From NCBI GenBank assembly GCA_027066935.1, contig JAMOMX010000450.1, positions 1-5,441 of the forward strand: a stretch of DNA of 5,441 bases. Reading direction: 5' to 3'. This document shows, in pieces, positions 1-5,441 of this stretch; position 1 is the first letter of the stretch, and every line of letters begins with the position of its first letter. The stretch is from Sulfurimonas sp. (GTDB lineage Bacteria > Campylobacterota > Campylobacteria > Campylobacterales > Sulfurimonadaceae). A model generated the notes under the pieces. That model was not told where the DNA came from and searched no databases. It worked only from the letters and a program-made list of their open reading frames with translations. The position numbers and the translations under genes were made by a program.

Positions 1-41
1 GCTTTGAACTCTGCACCGTATGTTTTTCTTTTTGTACTCAT
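1..41 (-). CDS. IS3-family transposase OrfA, N-terminal fragment (runs off the window)
   Basis: The minus strand from 41 to 1 encodes MSTKRKTYGAEFK and the start of the next codon. This is the characteristic N-terminus of IS3-family OrfA proteins, the short helix-turn-helix partner (HTH_Tnp_1 type) that binds the IS ends. OrfB with the DDE catalytic core normally follows by programmed -1 frameshifting. An AAGGG ribosome binding site lies 7 bases upstream of the ATG. Only 13 complete codons are visible, so the subgroup and the intactness of the transposase cannot be judged. The identification rests on the match to the family start together with the correctly placed terminal repeat. Confidence 0.8.
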   Translation of the reverse strand, partial: MSTKRKTYGAEFK

Positions 42-102
42 TTTTTATCCCTTCTTTTCTATTTATATTTTAACATTTTGGAATATAAATACTGGTTTTA
101 TT

Positions 103-122
103 GGTTTGACTTTTGGGGTGCA
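103..122 (-). repeat. Terminal inverted repeat of the IS3-family element
   Basis: On the minus strand it reads TGCACCCCAAAAGTCAAACC and is the outer end of the element. The partner repeat would be at the far end, outside the window. The base after it (123) resumes rhs coding sequence: the codons GGT TAT ATA implied by the second copy (GGA TAC CTA at 4596-4604) match here from the third base of the Gly codon. Confidence 0.75.
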
Positions 123-2088
123 TTATATATCTAGCACAAAAGGAGTCTTTGCAGGAGCTGCTAGAATCCATAACTCATACACCTACGATAACAGAGGAAA
201 TGTAAAAACAAAAACAGACGCAATGATAGGTTATCATAACAATGCCATAACAGGACTCACAGAGAGTTACACCTACGATAATCTAAACAGGATTATAGAT
301 GTACAAGTAGATGCAGATGAGTTAAACAATAATGACAAACTAAGATACTACCAATACAACTCCATAGGAAACCTAATAAATAAAAATGGACTAACTCTAA
401 ACTACAACAACCAAAGACCCCATGCCCTAAGTAGCACAAGCGACGGCAGAGTATACACCTACGATGCAAATGGAAATATGCTAAGTGACACAAAAAGAGC
501 TATAACCTACAACCCATCAAATAAACCAATATCCATAACAGAAAATGGAAAAACAACAACATTTGCATATAACAGTAGTGGAAACAGATACAAAAAAACA
601 TTTAACAACGGCTTTGGAAAAACACACTATATAGGAAAACTATACGAAAAAACAAACCCAACAAACAATGCAAACTATATAGATAAAAACTTCATCTACT
701 TTGGAGGTAAACTCATAAAGATAAAAGAGAGAAGCTACAGTGGTATAATGGAACCAACAACCACTAAAGATAGTTTCATACACCAAGATAATCTAGGAAA
801 TGTTATAGCTATAACAGACGCAGATGGAAAGATTATAAATAGAAGAAGTTATACACCATTTGGGGAGATAAGATATCTTCTGTATAAAGAGGCAGTCCAA
901 AAAGGTCAAAACTTATCAACTATAGATGCATTGAAGTTTAGCACAACAAACAGAAGCTTTACAGGTCATGAGTCTATAGAGGGGAGTGATTTAATTCATA
1001 TGAATGGTAGAGTTTATGATCCTACTGTTGGTAGGTTTTTAAGTGCTGATCCATATTTGCAAGCTCCTTATAACTCTCAAAGTTATAACAGATATACATA
1101 TGTTATGAATAATCCTTTAAACCTTGTAGATCCTAGTGGATACTTTTGGGGAATAGGAAGCTGGTTTAAAAGAAAAGGGAAATCTCTTGTAAATCATGTA
1201 AAAGATAATGCCTGGGAATATTTTAAATGGGGAGGCATAGGAGGCAATCCATTTGTTCAAAATACAGTAGCTAGAAATAAAACAGTACAAGTAGTTGGGT
1301 CATTGATAGCAGCATCTATTGTAGGTCCTTTGGGTTCTGCTGGTTGGGCTGCATATGTAACAGATGCAGCAGGTGGATCAACAAGTGATATTATCAAAAA
1401 TGGAGCTATTGCTGGTGCTAGTTCTTGGGTGGCTGCTGAAGTGTCAAATGGAATAGGAGATGGTTTTGGACATAATCTAAGTTATTTTACAGCTAAAAGC
1501 GGAAGTCAATATGCAATGGCAACACTTAAATCAATAGCTCATGGGTTAAGTCAAGCTGGTATTCAAAAGATAAGAACTGGTACAGGTAAAGGAGCATTTT
1601 TAAGTGGTTTTATAGCTAGTGGTTTTAGTGTTGGCAATAGTGGTTATGGTGGTGTTATGGGAAGAACTGCTATCATGGTTATAGTTGGTGGTACTGTTAG
1701 TGAGATAGGCGGTGGCAAGTTTGCCAATGGTGCTATGACTGCTGCTTTTGTGCATTTGTATAATGCGGAGATGGGAGGTTTTGGAGCTTGGAAAAAATCT
1801 TCAATTGGTGCTGGCAAGGGAGGAACAGTCAAGTTTAAAGTTGGTGGTAAATATAGAGAAATTTATATTGATAAGAATGGTAATATTGTACCGTCAAAAT
1901 CAATATTGTATGATCCTGCTAAATCTAGCTGGAAAGAGACGGTAGGACCTAATAATTTTACACAAGCAGAAAGAGCATTACAAACTAATTTAGAAGGAAC
2001 TAGTCGTGCAACAAGCACACACAGTAGAAGAGGAGGAGGTTTAGCAGACTTGGTGGGAGATATTTTAAGTGGTATTTTTGGAAAATAA
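123..2088 (+). CDS. Rhs/YD-repeat polymorphic toxin, C-terminal part, 5' end separated by an IS insertion
   Basis: This is the C-terminal two thirds of a large Rhs protein, about 654 residues. Rhs proteins form a YD-repeat shell around a C-terminal toxin that is delivered to competitor cells. In order: YD repeats (YTYDNRGN at 178, YTYDNLNR near 268, YTYDANGN near 454); the RHS-associated core from DNLGNV at 787 through GRVYDPTVGRFLSADPY at 1006-1056, closing with DPSG at 1129-1140; a pretoxin region with hydrophobic stretches and GGGKFANGAMTAAFVHLYN at 1708-1764; and a variable tip to the stop at 2086-2088. The frame stays open to position 1, but bases 1-122 are the IS3 end read antisense, so a TTG start at 4 and its hydrophobic N-terminus are artefacts. 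No natural start is visible. The upstream half of the gene should lie beyond the IS. The fragment may be silent, or expressed from an IS-borne or internal promoter. Confidence 0.85.
128..948 (+). repeat. Direct repeat copy A (rhs core)
   Basis: It matches copy B at 4603-5441. Bases 128-214 are identical to 4603-4689. Bases 215-270 are divergent and 18 bases shorter than the counterpart 4690-4763. Bases 271-352 carry four substitutions (316, 347, 348, 352). Bases 353-948 appear identical to the end of the window, so the true repeat may be longer. Confidence 0.9.
1147..2085 (+). other. Variable Rhs C-terminal region: pretoxin plus unrecognised toxin tip
   Basis: Everything after the DPSGYF boundary is the cassette-specific part, about 313 residues. 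The first roughly 205 residues are rich in Gly, Ala and Ser with hydrophobic stretches (VGSLIAASIVGPLGSAGWAA; GRTAIMVIVGGTVSEIG). They end in the GGGKFANGAMTAAFVHLYN motif at 1708-1764, which is common just before toxin domains in Rhs and related polymorphic toxins. The last 107 residues (1765-2085) form a small basic domain with a KVGGKYREIYIDKNGNIV segment, a THSRRGGG segment and a hydrophobic tail (LADLVGDILSGIFGK). I do not recognise a known nuclease, deaminase, ADP-ribosyltransferase or peptidase motif, so no activity is assigned. The histidine in THSRRGGG is the only obvious catalytic candidate. Confidence 0.65.
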
Positions 2089-2508
2089 ATGAAATTCATA
2101 TATAGATTGTTAAGTATACCAAATTGGGTTAAGGCATTGAGGAATATCAGAAAGGATAATTATGTTCAGGCTTTATATTATTTAAATAATATAAAGCCAA
2201 CAATAATGAATCATAATTATGAATATATTATATTACGAGCATTTTCATACATGGCAACAAATAAATATGAAAATGCCATTATAGATTGTGCACATGCATT
2301 TATAAATATAAAAAATAGTAAAAAACTTACAAAAGATGAATATGTGTATTTAAAAAAATATATTTTTTTTATCCTTTGTAGTTCTCATAAAATGAAAAAG
2401 GACTACAACATAAAAGAATGTTTTGAAAAATATAATAGTTTGACATATTGTGAAGATAATATATCATCTCGTATTTTAAAGTTATTTCCTCAACCAAAAA
2501 GGTCATGA
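2089..2508 (+). CDS. Putative Rhs immunity protein, small TPR-like helical protein
   Basis: This 139-residue protein starts at an ATG immediately after the rhs stop (TAAATG, no gap). The only ribosome binding signal is a weak GGA inside the last rhs codons, so it is probably translationally coupled to the toxin. That position is where the cognate immunity gene of a polymorphic toxin normally sits, and its presumed job is to bind and neutralise the tip in the cytoplasm. There is no signal peptide or clear membrane helix. The sequence looks all-helical: a segment near residues 25-65 (YVQALYYLNNIKP, then YEYIILRAFSYMATNKYENAIIDCAHAF) has the spacing and small/aromatic pattern of one or two tetratricopeptide-like units, and a Lys-rich C-terminal half follows. 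It is more AT-rich than the rhs core. I recognise no named immunity family; the role is inferred from position and size. Confidence 0.7.
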   Translation: MKFIYRLLSIPNWVKALRNIRKDNYVQALYYLNNIKPTIMNHNYEYIILRAFSYMATNKYENAIIDCAHAFINIKNSKKLTKDEYVYLKKYIFFILCSSHKMKKDYNIKECFEKYNSLTYCEDNISSRILKLFPQPKRS

Positions 2509-2540
2509 GGGTCTATCATTGAATTTAGCAAGAGATAAAG

Positions 2541-2576
2541 TTAATTTTTCCAAAATTTAAATTTTGGAAAAATTAA
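2541..2576. repeat. Perfect 36-bp palindrome
   Basis: The left arm TTAATTTTTCCAAAATTT is followed directly by its exact reverse complement, with no spacer (centre 2558/2559). It lies 32 bases after the immunity stop and just before the IS110 element. As RNA it would form a long AT-rich hairpin, which could terminate transcription of the toxin/immunity unit on either strand, although it lacks the usual GC-rich stem and U-tract. It could equally mark the IS110 target site, since relatives of this family are known to insert at palindromic repeats. Confidence 0.8.
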
Positions 2577-2595
2577 ACCAAAACTCCAAACATGA

Positions 2596-2601
2596 TATAA
2601 T
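2596..2601 (+). promoter_or_regulatory. -10 box (TATAAT) of the IS110 left end
   Basis: This is a perfect consensus -10 hexamer. The best -35 at 17-bp spacing is TTAAAC (2573-2578), which is poor. Such an arrangement is typical of IS110 elements, where the -35 is supplied by the right end only when the ends join in the circular intermediate. A start about 7 bases downstream (near 2608) would fall just before the first base of the GACAAAGG stem. Confidence 0.5.
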
Positions 2602-2607
2602 TATTCT

Positions 2608-2766
2608 GGACAAAGGTGTAGCTATAGGGGTCTGCTTGAAAGTAGCTCTCCCTGAATTGCTGCCTTTGTCTCTTGCACCATCTTAGGTCTTTGACTGGAA
2701 TGGTGCCAATTTTAAATACTTAAAATCGTGGCTCTGAACATAGACGTGAGTAAGATGGTTATCTTA
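2608..2766 (+). ncRNA. Candidate IS110 bridge (guide) RNA
   Basis: The stretch between the -10 box and the transposase has no plausible ORF but contains ordered complementary segments. Domain 1: GACAAAGG (2609-2616) pairs with CCTTTGTC (2663-2670) and encloses AGGG (2626-2629)/CCCT (2650-2653) and CTGCT (2632-2636)/AGTAG (2641-2645) with a UGAA loop. Domain 2: GCACCAT (2675-2681) pairs with ATGGTGC (2700-2706) around an 18-base loop, the right form for a target-binding loop. Domain 3: ATTTTAA (2709-2715)/TTAAAAT (2720-2726). A last hairpin, TAAGAT (2751-2756)/ATCTTA (2761-2766), lies just before the ribosome binding site. Known bridge RNAs come from this position, have a 5' stem-loop followed by two guide loops, and direct the transposase to target and donor DNA. 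Structure was found by eye, the ends are approximate, and guide-target matches were not resolved. Confidence 0.5.
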
Positions 2767-2783
2767 TACATAAGGATAGAGTC

Positions 2784-3982
2784 ATGACCACAATATATAC
2801 ACCCACAGAATTACAAATAGGTATTGATGTTGGAAGCCTTAATCACTTTGTAGCAATAAGTGATAATAGCGGTAACATCATTAAAGAATTTGAAATCACA
2901 CACACTCAAAAAGGTTTCGATAATTTTTTTAAAATTATTGAAAAAGAGGCTAGAAAAATAGATGCAACGATATCTATAGCCATGGAAGGCTACAATGGCT
3001 GGGCAAGACCATTAGATAGTCAAATTTTGAAGAGAGGTTATAAGCTATACAATGTCAACAATGTAAAACTAGCAAGATTTAAAGAGATTTTTCCAGCAGC
3101 TGCAAAAACTGATTCCATCGATGCTAGAAAAATTGTTGAACTTTTTTCACTTCAAAAATATTTACCAGTTTCTAAAAAAGTACTCCAAGAGATAAAACCA
3201 TCAGATGATGTCAATCAAAAACTTAAAAAACTTACAAGAAGACGAAAACAGTTAGTTAACGAGAAAGTGGCTATTTCCAATAGATTCTCTAGTGATTTAC
3301 AAGCTGTTGCACCTGATTTAAAAGCAATTACTAAATCTATTGATAACCTTTGGTTTTTAAGGTTCATAACTTTTGAAACTGATATTAGAAATCTTGCCAG
3401 ACTTAAAGAAACCAATATTCTTGAGATAAAATATCTTGGTGTCAAAACTCTTAGCATTATACAGAAGTGGCAAAGAGATGCAACATTTTCTGATGAATTA
3501 GAATATACTGCTCACATGATATATGATGATGCCATACGACTATTGGAACTTAAAGATAAAATTAGTGAATTAACAAAACAAGTTGATACACTAATTTCTG
3601 ATTCTACAATAGCAACAAAAATAAAAACCATACCAGGATTTGGTACTATTTCAGCAGGAGAGTTAGCAGGTGAAATTAGTACACTTAAACGCTTTGAAAA
3701 TGAAGGTTCTTTAGCTTTGTATCTTGGTATGACCAATCTTGATAAAGTTTGGGTAAACAAAAAGGCAGTAAGCGAAATATATCAACAAATAGACATGCAA
3801 AAATGGCAATGATTACAGCAACTATGAAACATGTCATGTACACAGATGAATCAAAAAAATATTTAAAGAAAAAGATTTCAGAAGGTAAAAAATATCAACA
3901 AGCTATTCGCTCTATTGGAAGACATTTAGTAAGAGTTATTTGGAAGATGATTCAAAATAATAGGGATTATGAAATTAGGTAA
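2784..3982 (+). pseudogene. IS110-family transposase (DEDD), broken by a -1 frameshift
   Basis: The first frame (2784-3812, 342 codons) starts at ATG with AAGGA at 2772-2776, 7 bases upstream. It has the N-terminal RuvC-like DEDD domain: D15 (IGIDVGS), E68 (AMEGYNG), D110 and D113 (KTDSIDARKI). A helical, probably coiled-coil linker spans residues 250-280, then the C-terminal Transposase_20 domain begins (IPGFGTISAGELAGEI, 283-298; LYLGMTNLDK, 312-321). After codon 321 the family continues in the -1 frame: GKQKGSKRNISTNRHAKMA and onward to the stop at 3980-3982. Codons 322-342 of the first frame are therefore read-through nonsense. One extra A in the AAA at 3744-3746 would restore DKSLGKQKGSK, so a 1-base deletion explains the break. 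It falls on the SG-type motif carrying the catalytic serine. Intact length would be about 399 residues. A sequencing error is possible but the run is short. Confidence 0.85.
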
Positions 3983-4093
3983 TTTTACTGTCTTTTAAGT
4001 GAAAATTCAGGAGGAATGTTCAGAGTATGAATTTTAACTTTTTTATAAACCATGCGTATTAAGTCCCTAAATTAGGGACTTGTCTCTTTCATA
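3983..4093. other. Non-coding stretch: IS110 right end and junction to the second rhs copy
   Basis: No supported gene lies here. AGGAGG at 4009-4014 resembles a strong ribosome binding site, but the nearby ATGs (4016 and 4027) open only tiny frames. ATGTTCAGAG (4016-4025) is the exact reverse complement of 2732-2741 inside the candidate guide RNA. The IS110 right boundary probably lies between 4026 and 4060. Confidence 0.4.
4061..4081. repeat. Inverted repeat, 10-bp arms, 1-base centre; possible terminator
   Basis: AAGTCCCTAA pairs perfectly with TTAGGGACTT around a single A. With bases TTGTCTCTTTC following, it could act as a weak bidirectional terminator, or be the flanking palindrome of an insertion. 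A one-base loop means the inner pairs would open in RNA. It sits just where recognisable rhs sequence begins. Confidence 0.6.
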
Positions 4094-5441
4094 ACTTCAA
4101 CAGAGAGAGTTACAGATTCTATACACTATGGTGAATTAACTATTATTAGTACTACAAGCGGTCTTCAAAAAGTAGTGCGGTAGCCTCAGGAAAAGGTCAC
4201 GAGAGTTCAACTTTTAACTTTCTACAAAAAAAAGATACGACTTACTAGGAGCTTTAACAGTAGAGATAAAAACAACAGATGCAGGTGGTGCACTATATAA
4301 AAAGTACTATAACTACAACAACAAATCTCAACTTATAAAAACAGAAGAGACTATAGATGGTAAAGTATACTCGACACAGATGAACTACCACGAAAACGGA
4401 AAACTAAAAGAGCTAACCTATCCAAATGGATTAACCATAAGACATAACTACCAAAACGGCTACCTAAAAAGTATCCAAGATGGAACAAACACAAATGGAG
4501 AGTTAGTATATGAGATAACCCAAACAGACCATAACGGAGTAGTATCAGCAAAACTAGAAAATGGTATAAAACTAACAAACAGCTACAACTCCACAGGATA
4601 CCTATCTAGCACAAAAGGAGTCTTTGCAGGAGCTGCTAGAATCCATAACTCATACACCTACGATAACAGAGGAAATGTAAAAACAAAAAAAGATCACCTA
4701 ATAGGATATGTTGAAAATAAAACAACAAATAAAGGAGAAATAACAGGCTTAAAAGAGACCTATACCTACGATAATCTAAACAGGATTATAGATGTACAAG
4801 TAGATGCAAATGAGTTAAACAATAATGACAAACTAAGATTTTACGAATACAACTCCATAGGAAACCTAATAAATAAAAATGGACTAACTCTAAACTACAA
4901 CAACCAAAGACCCCATGCCCTAAGTAGCACAAGCGACGGCAGAGTATACACCTACGATGCAAATGGAAATATGCTAAGTGACACAAAAAGAGCTATAACC
5001 TACAACCCATCAAATAAACCAATATCCATAACAGAAAATGGAAAAACAACAACATTTGCATATAACAGTAGTGGAAACAGATACAAAAAAACATTTAACA
5101 ACGGCTTTGGAAAAACACACTATATAGGAAAACTATACGAAAAAACAAACCCAACAAACAATGCAAACTATATAGATAAAAACTTCATCTACTTTGGAGG
5201 TAAACTCATAAAGATAAAAGAGAGAAGCTACAGTGGTATAATGGAACCAACAACCACTAAAGATAGTTTCATACACCAAGATAATCTAGGAAATGTTATA
5301 GCTATAACAGACGCAGATGGAAAGATTATAAATAGAAGAAGTTATACACCATTTGGGGAGATAAGATATCTTCTGTATAAAGAGGCAGTCCAAAAAGGTC
5401 AAAACTTATCAACTATAGATGCATTGAAGTTTAGCACAACA
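4094..5441 (+). pseudogene. Second rhs copy, 5' end degraded, 3' end beyond the window
   Basis: A second Rhs core lies in the same orientation as the first. It is continuously open from 4218 to the window end: RYDLLGALTVEI at 4233-4268, then YYNYNNKSQL, MNYHENGKLKEL (ATG at 4380), YTYDNRGN, YTYDNLNR and YTYDANGN, up to the RHS core at about 5280 and beyond. From 4603 it parallels the first copy. Upstream of 4218 the likely reading (TSTERVTDSIHYGELTII from 4094) is in another frame. It contains a TAG at 4181-4183 and needs a 1-base correction in the eight-A run at 4226-4233 to join the open frame. The rhs character of 4094-4217 is only plausible. No start codon or promoter is evident, so I read it as a displaced or silent rhs segment leading to another toxin tip off the right edge. 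Confidence 0.75.
4603..5441 (+). repeat. Direct repeat copy B (rhs core), truncated by the window edge
   Basis: This is the counterpart of 128-948 in the same orientation, with an offset of 4475 bases before the divergent linker and 4493 after it. The 596-base final block (4846-5441) shows no mismatch by eye. Confidence 0.9.

Larger units (their letters stand above)
1..122 (-). mobile_element. End of an IS3-family insertion sequence (5' end of the element, rest off the left edge)
   Basis: Read on the minus strand, the element starts at position 122 with TGCACCCCAAAAGTCAAACC. This matches the usual IS3-family terminus: it begins with TG and has a CCCCAAAAGT-type core. After about 60 bases of AT-rich leader come a ribosome binding site (AAGGG, plus-strand 49-53) and an ATG at 41-39 opening a typical OrfA N-terminus. 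Homology between the adjacent rhs sequence and the second rhs copy begins right after base 122, which fixes the boundary. The 3-4 bp target duplication expected for this family cannot be tested because the other end lies outside the window. The insertion splits the rhs gene. Confidence 0.85.
2577..4060 (+). mobile_element. IS110-family insertion sequence (approximate limits)
   Basis: The element comprises about 207 bases of 5' non-coding sequence, a DEDD transposase in two frames (2784-3982) and a short 3' non-coding end. IS110-family elements have no long terminal inverted repeats, so the ends cannot be read directly. The limits given are simply the gap between the palindrome at 2541-2576 and the inverted repeat at 4061-4081. 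The long left and short right non-coding ends fit the IS110 subgroup, whose guide RNA lies upstream of the transposase, better than IS1111, where it lies downstream. The transposase is frameshifted, so this copy is probably immobile by itself. Confidence 0.7.

Noticed and set aside
4..122. Hydrophobic N-terminal segment on the plus strand resembling a signal anchor
   Set aside because: It is the antisense of the IS3-family terminus and OrfA start; the second rhs copy has ordinary YD-repeat sequence at the equivalent place.
293..493. Minus-strand open frame, repeated almost unchanged at 4786-4986
   Set aside because: Its conservation only reflects the duplicated rhs core on the plus strand; the composition (Cys/His/Leu-rich) is typical of an antisense shadow and no ribosome binding site was seen.
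1748..1945. Alternative-frame plus-strand frame of 65 codons inside the toxin tip
   Set aside because: It lies wholly within the rhs frame, resembles no protein I know, and has no sign of independent initiation.
2577..2783. CRISPR-like or tRNA-like structure in the IS110 leader
   Set aside because: There are no regularly spaced direct repeats and no cloverleaf or anticodon arm; the stems fit an IS110 guide RNA better.
3749..3982. Separate small gene of 77 codons after the transposase
   Set aside because: Its sequence is the C-terminal half of the Transposase_20 domain; it is the downstream piece of the frameshifted IS110 gene, not an independent gene.
4027..4062. Tiny frame after an AGGAGG (4009-4014)
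   Set aside because: Only 11 codons, with a 12-base spacing to the ATG; more likely IS110 right-end sequence.

Overview
The window is AT-rich DNA carrying a polymorphic-toxin (Rhs/YD-repeat) locus broken up by insertion sequences. No housekeeping gene fixes the taxon. The base composition and the style of the Rhs protein fit a Campylobacterota (Arcobacter/Sulfurimonas-like) genome, but this is a low-confidence inference.

Layout, left to right. (1) Positions 1-122 are the end of an IS3-family element on the minus strand: a terminal inverted repeat, a ribosome binding site and the first 13 codons of an OrfA transposase. (2) It abuts, at 122/123, the 3' two thirds of a kilobase-scale rhs gene (123-2088). 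This part holds YD repeats, the RHS-associated core ending in a DPSG motif, a long glycine-rich pretoxin region and an unrecognised C-terminal toxin tip. The reading frame happens to stay open back through the IS end, so a naive gene call would attach a false hydrophobic N-terminus. (3) A small helical, TPR-like protein starts on the base after the rhs stop (2089-2508) and is the likely cognate immunity protein. (4) A perfect 36-bp palindrome (2541-2576) is followed by an IS110-family element. It has a 5' non-coding region with a perfect -10 box and several stem-loops (candidate bridge RNA, about 2608-2766), then a DEDD transposase broken by a -1 frameshift at the catalytic-serine motif (2784-3982). 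(5) A non-coding stretch contains a 21-bp inverted repeat (4061-4081). (6) A second rhs copy in the same orientation has a damaged 5' end and is open from 4218 to the window edge. It duplicates the first copy; 596 bp (353-948 versus 4846-5441) look identical.

Together this resembles an Rhs array in which toxin/immunity cassettes sit downstream of interchangeable core segments. The two direct copies of the core allow recombination that would replace the toxin tip of copy 1 with whatever follows copy 2 and delete the toxin, the immunity gene and the IS110 element. The most interesting item is the candidate IS110 guide RNA; the novel toxin/immunity pair comes second.
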